A stretch of 64,000 nt of DNA from Glandiceps talaboti. Lineage: Eukaryota; Hemichordata; Enteropneusta; Spengelidae. Below are positions 32,156 through 43,209 of the stretch, in pieces. Below the pieces are notes generated by a model. It saw only the letters and a program-made list of their open reading frames with translations. It did not search any database and was not told the DNA's origin. The position numbers and the translations under genes were made by a program. The stretch's first letter is position 1. Each line of letters starts with the position of its first letter. The stretch is taken from positions 7,300,518 to 7,364,517 of the forward strand of contig NC_135561.1 of NCBI RefSeq assembly GCF_964340395.1, written 5' to 3'.

Positions 32156-34560
32156 CACACATACACACACACACAAATCAATCAATCAATCAATCAATCA
32201 ATCAGAAATATGAATAATTTTCAAAACTTAAATGTTGTATTATGTTTTTCATAATTATAATGTTTCATAATACTAATATTTCATTTTTGTAATACTTCTT
32301 TATCTTTTGTGTCATTAGCTGGTTTGTATGCAGATCACAGATATGTGATGTTACAGATCACAGCCAATCACATCAACGAACAACACTAGAGGAAAATGTT
32401 GGCATGGCAACAAATGACTGGTGTGATGAAGCAGATGACTGGGGAGAAGATTCGGAAACTACTGTTTCTATGGCAATAGGAGGAGAGACATTGAGCGAGA
32501 AGGATGGAAAACTTAAAAAGGAAGAAGAAAATTTGAATCTTGCCAAAGCAGATTGTAAAGAGTTGAATGGCACAATGCAGGCTGTGGAAAGGTTAACTTT
32601 AGACACACCTTGTCAGGTTGATATGCAAAACAAATGTTTCATTGGTTATTATATTAATGTCTTTGAAGAAGATGACACTGTGAACAGAAGAGATCTGAGT
32701 AGACATGAAAAAAGGTTACTCATGGAATATCAACAAAGAGAAGGAGTTGACTTGACGGATCTTGACATGTGTTATCCAGAAAGGTATGAATTCTTATCAT
32801 CACTTTTGATGTAGTATACTATTGTTACCTAGTACTAGGGTGTCAACATGTTGTGATAGAGAGACTATATCATTACTTGTGATGTAGTATTTTTACCTAG
32901 TACTAGGGGGTCAAAATGCTGTGATAGAGCACTAGTACTTTGCATGTTTGATTATGGGTAAACAGTTGATAATCATTCTGATATAACATTTTTTAAATAT
33001 GTGCTAGGGGGTCAAATCATAAAATAACACCTTCAATTGTGGGGGGAAAGTTGGCAATTCATGACTACTTATTGTGTGAGAGATTTAGTTTGCTGTCATA
33101 TGTTGAATAATTATTACATCTGAAGTCTTTGAGTTGTGTGCTGTAAGTTTTCTTGTATCTTTGTTAAACAATTATGCCAAGTGAAATTGTATGTATTACA
33201 GTTTGGAATTTATTTGGAATTTTAGATCACAGAGTGGTGGGGCTGAGAAATATGAGAAAACTGAATTAAAACATGGTGACAGAATTTTTCATAAATTTCA
33301 GAAGAGAATTTCAGTTTGTCCTGAACAGTGTCTTAGGTAAGTTTATTAAGATGTTTTATTAAGACTCATAGCTCTTATTACAAATATCCATCAGGGGGGA
33401 TGAGGAGGAGGGGGGGGGGGTGTCTTTCCAATTACTCAAAGGGTTGTAATAGGTGTAAACAAGATATGGGATTTTTGCTTGGGCTACAAACGCCTACCAA
33501 GACTGGCTACAGTTAATCCCAGGAATATCACATAATTTAGTTCAAAGAACAACAAGAGTTTGTGACTAGAATACAGGAACAATCAATAGTACACTTCCTT
33601 AGTAGACTTCAGTATATGTTTATCTTGGTCAATCACACAAAAGTGAACACTTGCTATGTACATCTCATTCTCCTATGTTTCTCCCAGTCAACCATGTACT
33701 TGTTTTGGTCATTATCTTGTCCATCCTCCTTATCAGTAATCAAGTGTTCAACACAATAACAGCTTAAGAAGACTAAGTAATTTAGCTGAAACGTACCGTG
33801 TTATTAATTCACAGTTTAGAACAACTACACAATAGTTTCTGTATTCATGTTTAACCCAAGCCTGGATGTTGGGAGTGGGGAAAGCTGGAAGGGTTTATGA
33901 ACAAAGTCATACATGACCAAACTAATAAATAATCCCCCCCCCCCCCGATAGAAAGAAGATTAACTGAATTACACTATAAATGATTAATTTAAATATTTCA
34001 GGTATGAATGGAATGGAGAGCCGTTATTAATGACAGCCAATGATATGCATAAATCAATCCCATCATGCAAATCTTGTGGTGGTCAAAGGATATTTGAATT
34101 TCAATTAATGCCAGCACTAGTATCCATATTGAAAATAGCAGACACATCAGGTATGTTTGTTTGTATTACAGCTACTCACATGTTTACTTATAGATCTCAT
34201 GGTGTACAATATTGAGAGTTTGTCATTGTGTTTTCAAAAAATGGCCCAGTTGCAATCAGTATAGCTAGTTTATTTCTGTATAAGTTCATCAAAACTGATC
34301 TCACGAAGTACATTTTTTAGAATTTTTTAGGCTTATTGCAGGTCTACAATTACCTTTAATGTGATTTCCAAGCAGTTTCCTCATTAACTGTATCCTCCAT
34401 GTTTTCCTTTTCAGATATACCGATAGATTTTGGTTCAGTGTACATTTATTCGTGTAAAAACAGTTGTTGGCAAGAGAATGAAACAGAGAAGTATAAAGAG
34501 GAATTCTTTATTCTACAACCAGATCCCGATCTTAAGTTTTTTCCAAATCAACAACAATGA
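31527..34560 (+). CDS. PDCD2L: Programmed cell death 2-like protein
   Basis: Exons, with phase consistent throughout: 31527-31622, 31792-31952, 32319-32783, 33226-33336, 34002-34150 and 34415-34560. The product is 375 aa; human PDCD2L is about 358. Diagnostic blocks are PTPRPVCQLCSQ with VVQVYCPL (N-terminal zinc-ribbon-like part), DWCDEADDWGED, EYQQREG, EKYEKTELKHGD and CGGQRIFEFQLMPALVSILK near the C-terminus. The family acts as an adaptor or chaperone for ribosomal protein uS5 in 40S assembly and carries acidic export-type segments. The start ATG gives MALLIGVCDEE, like the VLLGLRDAP start of the human protein. PDCD2L is convergent with the CRAL-TRIO gene downstream. Confidence 0.95.
31987..32205. 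repeat. Compound microsatellite (ACAT)n, (CA)n, (AATC)n in PDCD2L intron 2
   Basis: A short ATGTATGTATGT is followed by a long (ACAT)n to 32098, (CA)n, more (ACAT)n, (CA)n and (AATC)n at about 32177-32204. All open frames here (YIHTYIHT, MYVCMYV) are repeat artefacts. Confidence 0.95.
32172..32276. mobile_element. Dispersed repeat ending a microsatellite, copy 1
   Basis: After the microsatellite comes 'TATGAATAATTTTCAAAACT', then 'TAAATGTTGTATTATG', then 'CATAATTATAATGTTTCATA'. Nearly the same string follows the (CA)n at 45610-45690. The pair marks a dispersed element whose one flank is a microsatellite. Confidence 0.6.
32795..32940. repeat. Two-copy tandem repeat in PDCD2L intron 3
   Basis: The phrases TGATGTAGTAT, TTACCTAGTACTAGGG, GTCAACATG and TGTGATAGAG recur about 70 bp apart just after the donor of the exon ending 32783. 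The copy does not include the exon edge. Confidence 0.6.
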
Positions 34561-34629
34561 ATGATAGAATTGTAAATTGTATCTCAGTATCTTTGAAACC
34601 ACATTACTTGTCTCTGTCCAGCTTATAAC

Positions 34630-34830
34630 AGGAAGTACCTTGTGTCACTAAATTTTTCACATAACTAAGTTTACAACTGTGAGGGCGCTGTCTCTAATTA
34701 TTTCGCACAACTAAGTTTGCAACAAGGAGGTACCCTGTGAGGCCACTGTCTCTAAATTGTTCACACAACTAAGGTTGTAACTATGATGACCTGTGAGGGC
34801 GGCATCACTAAATCTTTCACATAATCATAG
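34630..34830. repeat. About four degenerate copies, 65-70-bp unit, after PDCD2L
   Basis: Units repeat 'TGTGAGGGCGCTGTCTCTAA', 'TTTTCACATAACTAAG' and 'TTTGCAACA'. A further partial copy, GTGAGGGCGCTGTCACTAA, lies at 35257-35275. They sit in or near the PDCD2L 3' untranslated region. Confidence 0.65.
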
Positions 34831-35099
34831 GGGTGTTCAGGAGACAAAACGCTCACAGACATTTCGGAACATTTTGTTCATGAACAAACTATTGTCATAC
34901 TTTTTGTGGGCGTTGGAAGAGTGACGTAACTAGCCAAAGCCAAGATAGTGACCATGAAATTTCGCTGCAACAATGAACATAATTTTGTGTGTAGGATTAC
35001 TTAGTGTGTAATCAGTTTTGATTCATTTCTGCAAAAAACATCCTGACAGTATTGCAATAGTAGGTTTTAGTTATACAAATCCGAAATTGTCCTGACTTC

Positions 35100-35105
35100 A
35101 ATAAA
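35100..35105 (+). terminator. Candidate polyadenylation signal for PDCD2L
   Basis: AATAAA lies 540 bases after the stop at 34560. Chosen only by motif and position. Confidence 0.4.
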
Positions 35106-35397
35106 TGTTGAAGCTACACAAATGCAAGAAACTTTTATTTCAACTTGCGGCCATTTTTTTCATGTGCAATGTGTGAAATACTGTTGAAAAGAGGGCCAGG
35201 GCATATGACCAAACAATTATAAAATGTTGTCTCCTGAATGCATCCCGATGTGTCATTGTGAGGGCGCTGTCACTAAAGTTTTTGCATATCAGCTAGAGGT
35301 TGTGTAATTGAGAGATGTTGAGGACGCTTCTATCGATACTTTTAATGCCATTATTTATTATTTTCTGAAAATACAACACAATATATCAATAGTAACA

Positions 35398-35697
35398 ACT
35401 GTGTATGTGTGTGCTAGTACATGCATTTGTCTGTCAGTATGTATTTTTGTATGTATGTATGCATGTATGTGTGTGTATCCATGTATGTATGTATGTATGT
35501 ATGCATGTGTGTATGTATGTATGTATGTATGTATGTATGTATGTATGTATCCATGTGTGTGCTTGTGTATACATTTGTCTATGTATGTGTGTGTGTGTGT
35601 GTGTGTGTCTTTGTACTATGCACATGTATATGTCTGTGTGTGCAAATACATACATTTGTGTCTGTGCACTTGTGTGTGTGTGTGTGTGTGTGTGTGG
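35398..35697. repeat. (TATG)n / (GT)n microsatellite cluster
   Basis: Impure GTAT and GT repeats fill the space between the convergent PDCD2L and CRAL-TRIO genes. Four overlapping open frames on both strands are artefacts of them. Confidence 0.9.
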
Positions 35698-35974
35698 GAG
35701 GTGTTGTGTCTCCACACACAGCTCTACATCATACATAGAACTAGTATAGATATGAAAAGCACAGGTGTGGAAAAAAACTTTAACATTAGCTAGCAAGGTA
35801 TTCTAAATTTGCCCAGAAGTTAGACTGTCAAATTCCTCTTTGGGTTTCTCCACGAATATGCATGGTGCTTAGCCGATGATTACTACGAGCGATGGTGGTT
35901 AGCCAATAATTAATACGAGCGACACCAACGACGAACAATTCAATCTGAGTTCGAGTAATCATACCAGAACGTTT

Positions 35975-37332
35975 TCAAACATCTAATTTCTTGAATGACC
36001 CAACGAGTCCACCAGCTGGATCAGATCCTTGTTTTTGTCCCCCTAAAGTATCCGCGGACTTAGGAAACCCATATTTATTATTTTCAATAATTTCGTTTTC
36101 TTTCGACTTCAATTTAGCGATCCATTCTCTGTTTGTAACATTCTGAAGGGCGCCCCCATATTCCGTCGGGAGAATAGCTGATCCAATGTGTTGATGTAGG
36201 TTTCCATATTCATCACCATGGAAATGGAGCTGAGAAGAGACAAGATGAAATCAACATCAAGTGAAAAAAAATGTGACTAACATATACTAGTAATAGTAGT
36301 CAGTACGTGGGTAAAGACGGCTATCTTTTTCGATCTACAGTTGACGAACAACATTTTTCAAGTCAGATAGGCAAGTCTCATGGCGACTACATACGTCAAG
36401 GTGGAGTCTTTGTACTAAATACAGTCCGTTTTAAGTTACCGTTCACTCTTTGCTGTAACCATGCAGAAACCAATAAGCAACTGCATGTGCTACATAAAGA
36501 CAGCAAGATCGCCTTTTTGCTACTTTTTTCCTCTTAATGGAATAAATATCAAAAGTGCTGCAACTAGACACAAACACACGGGCACCAATGTTTTGATTTC
36601 TGCATTTGATGTCAGGATATCGATGGTGGCACGTTAAATCAACTAATAGTTCATGTCATCAAGACAAAATGCTTCAAGTACTATTTTCTATAGTGGAGAC
36701 AATGTCAAGTTCACGGTAAGGAGGGTATGACATCACGAATTCTCAGAATGACCACGAGAGGGTAGTTCAAAGTGGGTAATATGGCGATATCCATGAACTT
36801 ATAAAGTTGAACTTTACAAAAGTTACACAGAATCGAACGGAATAAGTGGTACAAACCAATTGGCAAACACCTTTTCAATCAATGCAAGTCGACTGTTCGA
36901 AGGGTGACCTTTCCCTTATAAGCTCTGCAAGTTGATGCCGTAAAGAGGCTAGGTGTTTTACGACGATGTATAACGTTACCATAGAAAAGTTTCGATTAAG
37001 TTAATTTCAGTCACCATCTTTAGTACCTACCCTTTTGACAAGTTTTTCACTCAGAAATGGTCTGAATATACTGAATATCAAATCAAAGAATTTGGGTTGA
37101 TTAATGTAGTGTACTTCTTTCAGACGAATTGGTAATGCATTCTGTAATACAAAATGAACAAAACATTTAGCAATAGATGTAAACGAAAACCACACTATTT
37201 CAAACAGTTCTTCAATATATAGCCGTTAATACTATAACGACTGATTGTTACAAGTGAACAGTGGATTGGGATACTCTCTTTTTCACTTTTTTTGTCGCAT
37301 GTACACATGTCATATAACAGTCACCTTTGACA

Positions 37333-37428
<96 letters not shown>

Positions 37429-37457
37429 CACATACATACATACATACATACATACAT

Positions 37458-37494
<37 letters not shown>

Positions 37495-37891
37495 TACATA
37501 CATACATACATACATACATACATACATACATACATACATACATACATACATACATACATACATACATACACATGTTGCATTTGTGTGTTCTGTGTAAGAG
37601 CATGTACCACGTGGTAAATAGATATTGAAAAATGTAGTCTATTGGTATACCCACTTGAAGAGTGTCTGCTAATTTCCTGCCAAGCATGGGGTTAAAATGC
37701 TTTAAGTGTTCTTTAGTCATTCCTCCGAAGTCTCCGATGAAAACTATTCCGTTAATTTGCGTCTCTTCTTCCTCACTCATCAACTCTATGTACATAAGAC
37801 CAGCCTTCAACACTGGTGTCAGGGAGTATGCACCAGGGTTCCAATTACCTGCATTGAGGGGATGGATTCATAAGGGTTAACGAACAAGCAA

Positions 37892-37982
<91 letters not shown>

Positions 37983-38948
37983 AATTGCAAAGTGATAAGC
38001 AAGCTTTCCATGATTATCTGTTGCTCCACAAGGGTTAGCTATCCAACCCATCTAATCAACACTAACGTAAAGTTAAAAATTGATGTTTTACTTTTGTTTG
38101 TTTCATTTTTACTAATTTATTGAAGGTGGGGGGGGGGAGTGAAATTTACATGAAACTGGAGACGTGTATTGTTAATGATGTAACCTTTAAAAGTTTTGAA
38201 TAGGAGAAAGTGAGATGTTTTTAAATATATGCTTACATAATACCAATGCAAATATATGATCGAAAATGAGAATGCACATTCTTGGGAAAGCGTCTGAAGT
38301 GGTCGGGTCGGGTCGGGTCGGGTCAGGTAAAAAGTAGATTCAAAGATTGGGTGCGGGGCTGATTGGTCGACCTGAGAACTATGAGTGACGAGAACGCTCG
38401 ACAGGTTAACCACCAATCTGTTACAGCATAGGACCCTCCACGTTGGTGGAGGGTCTATGGTTACAGCGGGTACTTCTGATGCAAATTATAGACACCAGAT
38501 GTCGTGTGTATGTATTATCTAAAAATAGCCGATTAAATTTAAATGAAATTTGGTCTGCATGCAAACTATGTAACATATTACCTGGTTTTAGTATTAAAAT
38601 TCGTCTGCCCTTGCTATCTCTTTCAGGCAAAATCGTATGAATTTGGTCTTCGAGCTGTTGTGTTACGGCCGATGGCGTAAAGTCGGTGAAGATGTCTTTG
38701 TACTGGTGTCTGACTTCGTAGTAATGTACCAGTGTCTTGTACGCCTTCTCCACGTTGAACTTTCGCACCCGCAGATACCGCAAAAGGAAAGCGTCGTCGT
38801 TTCGAAATTTTATATCTGGACGACGTTTAAACATTTCCCGGAGGTCGTCCAGTTTTTGTTGCCGTGTGTCAGGGTCCTCGTTCAGCTCATCCCGGGCCTT
38901 TTTCAGTAGCTCGGGGCTAAGACTACTACTGGATTCATTAGAGCTCAT
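35975..38948 (-). CDS. CRAL-TRIO lipid-binding protein (clavesin / TTPAL-like)
   Basis: Coding exons on the minus strand, in consistent phase: 38948-38582, 37848-37655, 37141-37031 and 36229-35975, giving 308 aa. The N-terminal helical CRAL-TRIO-N part includes LLKKARDELNEDPD, RRPDIKF and DDAFLLRYLRVRKFN. The SEC14 lipid pocket includes ETQINGIVFIGDFGG, LPIRLKEVHYINQPKFFD, IFRPFLSEK and LHFHG, and closes with LPTEYGGAL. These match clavesin, alpha-tocopherol transfer protein-like and TTPA proteins, which carry hydrophobic ligands or phosphoinositides between membranes. The start MSSNESSSSLSPE resembles clavesin GLSPETIEKARLELNENPD. Ligand and exact orthology cannot be decided. Confidence 0.92.
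37337..37571. repeat. Compound microsatellite (CA)n, (CGCA)n, (CATA)n
   Basis: The order is (CA)n, (CGCA)n at 37369-37417, (CA)n, (CATA)n, (CA)n and (CATA)n, inside intron 2 of the CRAL-TRIO gene. The many HTHARTHAR and VRACVRAC frames come from it. Confidence 0.95.
37892..37982. repeat. (TCTG)n microsatellite
   Basis: About 23 nearly pure copies of TCTG lie just upstream (on the minus strand) of exon 2 of the CRAL-TRIO gene. They end about 44 bases from its acceptor, so on the transcript they read (CAGA)n close to the splice site. Confidence 0.95.
38432..38455. repeat. Perfect 10-bp hairpin in CRAL-TRIO intron 1
   Basis: GACCCTCCAC, loop GTTG, then GTGGAGGGTC. With one bulge the pairing extends through ATA/TAT on the outside. 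Confidence 0.8.
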
Positions 38949-39097
38949 ATTGTTGCAATCTCAGAAACCTGTGTCACAATACACCGACGTAGTTTATAGA
39001 TGCCGTTGGTAATGAGTATTAGGCGGTATATGTATAATGTTCCGTAATATCAGCAGTAGCTCCAGTGACACGTATAAACTTTAGGCACATATGTGAC

Positions 39098-39118
39098 AAA
39101 ATGGCGGTCGCGTGACGT
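39098..39118 (-). promoter_or_regulatory. YY1-like and CRE-like motifs, probable CRAL-TRIO promoter
   Basis: AAAATGGCGG (39098-39107), a YY1-type site, is followed by CGTGACGT (39111-39118), a CRE-like site. They lie about 150 bp upstream of ATG 38948 and are among the few CG-rich strings nearby. Inference from motifs. Confidence 0.4.
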
Positions 39119-42033
39119 TTTGACCTATCAATGACAAAACTAATACATGCAAAGAGCCTATTGTAATCGATTCTCTTTCATTCTCAGGACACACCCTTTC
39201 TACATGTAATGTGCTTACTGGTAAGCTCAGACAACCAACGTATTATGTTGCTTAGTAGGGGGTGGGGGTGTCATGGTAAAGATATATGATTGTGAACTTT
39301 CGCGTCATATAAAGCCAATTCGTTTCCCTCATTGTAACAGTGGTATTACTATTACAAATCGTTGGTATGAAAACGCCAAGTGAAACTAGAAGGAGGAATG
39401 ATTTTCGGGTGGATGGTGAAGGGTTTTTAGAGGGGGTGCGGTGATATCAACCTAACGACAGAGAAAACTCTGATACAGCATTGATTACACTGGGCTACCA
39501 TTTTCAAACAATAAGTCATGAAATGTTCAAGGTACTAAACTGGTTGTGGTCGCTACATTTATCACAGCGCTTTTAGTGTACAAAAAACTTCATAAATGAA
39601 CAAAATCTGTCACAATTTAAACTGGCCTATTTAAAAGTTTGTTCACTGATACGGCCAGTATCCCGCGAATCAAAACCTAAAGCTTCACTCCCTGAATTTC
39701 CATCTGACTGGCCCTCTGTTGTTACAGAATGCTTGAAAGTGGATGCACAACGTACAGGTGGCAATGCTAGACTGATGAATACTCGCATACTTTCTTGTAA
39801 ATACCACTGGGTTGCACAAACATACTGTGTAAAGCTTGCTTCCTATTGGTCAGTAGTTACGTCACGCCAAGATAATAATTCCCCGCTTTATTTTGAACCC
39901 CGAGAATTTAAATTTTCTATGTATACAGGTGTCTCTCTAATGGAAATTATATAAATTGTATCTATAACAACCACACCACCACGATTCTACCTTCCTGGTC
40001 ACTAACTGACAGCAACTACCGTTCTCTGAGTCCTCTCGTGAATATTTGTTAGGCAAAACACACTAGAGTTATTCAAATGTTAACAAATACGTAGTTGCTA
40101 GAAGAAATAATCTAAGAATACATACAACCTCCTACAAAATGTCTATAAATGTATTATTGCTTGGTGGAAGTATGCGACGAAGGAGTTTACATAAATCCCA
40201 ACGTCGTTTCCCCACATCTGGTTCTTACAAGCTAAGCAATACAGAGGGCTTTCATGAAGGATTGTTGAATTTCATTTTCTTGAAATTTATCATAGACGGG
40301 GGAAAATCGTTTATAGTAAAGTTAACAATTAATTTATCTTGACATTCTCCCCAAGAGTTTTGTGGTTCTCAAGTAAAAGTACAACGGTACTGTCAAAAGG
40401 GTACTAATATGCTGTAATACCAAAAGGGAGCGCGCACCAGATGACTTCGTGTAGATTATGTACATTTATAATCAACAATATATTAAAATGAATTGAAGCA
40501 TACATTTTGATATGGCACACGTGTGCGATTAGTCTAAGTGGATGACGCTTACAATTCTGGAACAGCTAATAATTCCTTGATATCACTTATCCATTGGTAA
40601 CGAATAGCCAGCCTGACTATGTAGCTATTCCATCTTAGCCACTGGTAACGAATAGCCAACCTGACTACGTAGCTATTCCATCTTAGCCACTTGTAACGAA
40701 TAGCCAGCCTGACTACGTAGCTATTCCATCTTAGCCACTTGTAACGAATAGTCAGCCTGACTACGTAGCTATTCCATCTTAGCCATTGGTAACGAATAGC
40801 CAGCCTGACTGCGTAGCTATTCCATCTTAGCCATTGGTAACGAATAGCCAGCCTGACTACGTAGCTATTCCATCTTAGCCACTGGTAACGAACAGCCAGC
40901 CTGACTATGTAGCTATTCCATCTTAGCCACTGGTAACGAATAGCCAGCCTGACTACGTAGCTATTCCATCTTAGCCACTGGTAACGAATAGCCAGCCTGA
41001 CTACGTAGCTATTCCATCTAGCCATTGGTGACGAAATGTTAGCCTGACTACGTAGCTATTCCATCTTAGCCATTGGTAACGAATAGCCAGCCTGACTACG
41101 TAGCTATTCCATATTAGCCATTGGTAACGAATTACCAGTTAAACAACCTGTAAGTCTTCCGGACCCATCCCTGGTTACAGCAGGTGGCCAATGGCTGTTA
41201 TCTAGTAATCTATAACTTTCATCTGTCATTCTCTTGCGCCCATACCTCTGTCTATTCAATTATTTGTTGGTAAATAGTATTTTTAAATTTTCCACCGTCA
41301 TTTCAGTACGTGCATGTTTTCTCCCATCGAGTACTTACCCACGACTGTCTCAATTATAATTTTAACCATTAACGGTTTTTTTGATAAATTAGTAATTCTT
41401 TGAATATCCACTATACTACCATATTACTATGACAACTTATTCAGTTGAATTAAAAGAAAGGCGGTGCTTTTATACTCTGTTAGACTGTTCAATCATATAT
41501 GGACTGTTTAAAAGGTTAAAGTTCAAACTGACTGCATATAGCTTACAGTGTATTTCCAAGTGTTGTAGGAATCGCTATTTGTCGAACAGCCTGCATCGTG
41601 ACAGTTACAATCAGGTAAGCTTAAATTTGTCACCAAATGTATGAATACCTCACAGATAAGGCTTTAACCCATGAGAGATGTTATCTTATTTATAAATTAA
41701 ATCATTGCCATCATTATGATGTATGGTGGCAATATATATTCCCGCCGTCGTGGCCGGCCAAACACAGCGTTGAAAATGAAACTGGAATGAGCGGAAAGAC
41801 ACTGTTGGATACTATGCAAAATCGCTCACAATGGAGTAAACTCATCATGTACCACAGCTAGATTGTGGATGACATAAGAAGAAGGCAATATTGATGTACA
41901 CATGTACATCGCTATAGGTAGAGACGTGGTAATATGTATTTTTTTTAACTAATGTTCCGTCGTCATGTTTGTATTGTAGGTAGTAACTTGCATGTAATTC
42001 TAATAACATCAACACATCCCCCTTTCTTTGCAG
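39119..42033. other. Divergent intergenic DNA between CRAL-TRIO and the glycosyltransferase gene
   Basis: No protein is recognised. CTATTGGTCA and TTACGTCAC (39844-39864) form an inverted CCAAT plus CRE pair that could be a promoter. The 48-bp minisatellite lies at 40590-41135. A good donor, AATCAG|GTAAGC, at 41614 may end an untranslated exon of the gene at 42085. Confidence 0.4.
40590..41135. repeat. 48-bp minisatellite, about 11 copies
   Basis: The unit joins GCCACTGGTAACGAATAGCC, AGCCTGACTACGTAGCTATT and CCATCTTA. One unit near 41020 is shortened. On the minus strand the unit is 16 codons and reads 'RWNSYVVRLAIRYQWL' without stops for about nine units, which is expected from a unit length divisible by three. 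Confidence 0.93.
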
Positions 42034-42084
42034 CACATACAGACAGAGTTGTACATAAAATTGAGTACTATCCACACAATCAGA

Positions 42085-43209
42085 ATGGTTAAGCACAACA
42101 ACCGACAGCGAATAGCACTGATAGTGCTAGTGTCTTTGTGTGTTTTGCCCATCATTAATTATGTTCATGTGAAGTTCCATGGTTCCAGTCTTACTATCAG
42201 CTTTGGTGAATCAATATCAAAAAAACAACCGGCTGCACCAGTTGACACGATAAAATACGCAAAAATACCAGGAGACTCTGTTGTTCATACAAGAAAAGGT
42301 ACAACGGTGAAGTCCCCATCTGTGGTCAATGTAACGAGTCAAAGAAGAGTAACGGCGAAGCCTAATATCGATACAAATCGTTACACAAATACAACTACTA
42401 AAGCTAAGTTATTGTACAAGCAGTATGGTGTTGTAATCACGCAATTTTTTAACTTGGGATATCTTAATATCACAAAGAGTTGGATTTGTAATGTTGAGTG
42501 TCTTGGCATACTTCCGATGACTCTGTTCATAGTAAGTGATATGGAAACATTTCAGCGTGTGACAAATTGGAAACCAGAACTAAATGTTGTACTTGAAATG
42601 TTTGGTTCTACCGATTCTATGGACCATGGATACGTTGACTATTTCAGATATGGATTTTATCGGGTGAGTGTTATCAACGAACTCCTTAAAGCGGGTATGT
42701 CAGTTTTTGAGACTGAATCCGATGCTATATGGTTTGATAACCCAATCAAATACTTTCAGAGGTACACTAATACAGATTTGATCCTGATGCACAATACATG
42801 TTCTGAGCCAGTTTATACAATTAACGGTGGTTTTATTTTCCTTACTCCAACGTCGGAAACACAGTATGTATGGAATAAACTAACTGAAGAACTTGGCGAT
42901 ATAATGGATGAGTATGACGAATCAGAAAATGACAAGTTTATCGGTCAGACGGGCGCGGAACAACTCCTACTCGGCAAAATAATCGATAAACATCCAGTGA
43001 ACGTCCAGTGGTTACCCATGGAATATTTTGTTTGTGGACAGTGGTATACACATGACGAGATACGAGAACGAACCCATCCTATAGTAATTCTGAATAATTA
43101 TATCAGAGGAAATGGTAAAAAAGAACACCGTGCAAAGAAATGGGGCCATTGGTCGGTATCGGATGATGGTGTCTGTAAGGACTGTCCAGAAAAAAATGTG
43201 AAACTATAA
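42085..43209 (+). CDS. Type II membrane nucleotide-diphospho-sugar transferase-like protein
   Basis: A single exon of 374 codons from ATG 42085. A short basic cytoplasmic tail (MVKHNNRQR) precedes one membrane segment (about residues 9-26, IALIVLVSLCVLPII), then a Ser/Thr-rich stem with N-glycosylation sequons (NVTS, NTTT, NITK). The catalytic-like part has FETESDAIWFDNP, the pattern of the DxD-type site in the nucleotide-diphospho-sugar transferase family (Nucleotid_trans), and INGGFIFL, TGAEQLLL and VQWLPMEYF. A Golgi glycosyltransferase is likely; donor and acceptor are unknown. The acceptor CTTTCTTTGCAG at 42033 lies just upstream, so ATG 42085 rather than 42028 is preferred. The stop at 43207 coincides with the edge of an inverted-repeat element. 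Confidence 0.85.
   Translation: MVKHNNRQRIALIVLVSLCVLPIINYVHVKFHGSSLTISFGESISKKQPAAPVDTIKYAKIPGDSVVHTRKGTTVKSPSVVNVTSQRRVTAKPNIDTNRYTNTTTKAKLLYKQYGVVITQFFNLGYLNITKSWICNVECLGILPMTLFIVSDMETFQRVTNWKPELNVVLEMFGSTDSMDHGYVDYFRYGFYRVSVINELLKAGMSVFETESDAIWFDNPIKYFQRYTNTDLILMHNTCSEPVYTINGGFIFLTPTSETQYVWNKLTEELGDIMDEYDESENDKFIGQTGAEQLLLGKIIDKHPVNVQWLPMEYFVCGQWYTHDEIRERTHPIVILNNYIRGNGKKEHRAKKWGHWSVSDDGVCKDCPEKNVKL

Noticed and set aside
31907-32254. Several overlapping frames of YIHTYIHT and MYVCMYV type
   Set aside because: They are translations of (ACAT)n and (CA)n microsatellites, as are the similar frames at 29.4-29.8, 35.3-35.8, 37.2-37.8, 45.4-45.6 and 57.6-57.8 kb.
39733-39954. 73-codon frame near the CCAAT/CRE pair
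   Set aside because: No homology, and it overlaps a likely promoter segment.
40549-41025. 158-codon minus-strand frame RWNSYVVRLAIRYQWL repeated
   Set aside because: A 48-bp unit free of stops keeps any frame open; no splice signals, start context or homology support a gene.
40590-41135. CRISPR-like appearance of regular repeats
   Set aside because: Units are directly adjacent with no unique spacers, and the genome is an animal's. The PASK arrays were rejected as CRISPR for the same reason.
41637-41861. 74-codon frame upstream of the glycosyltransferase-like gene
   Set aside because: No recognisable motif, and no splice site links it in frame to the gene; it is probably chance within a 5' intron.
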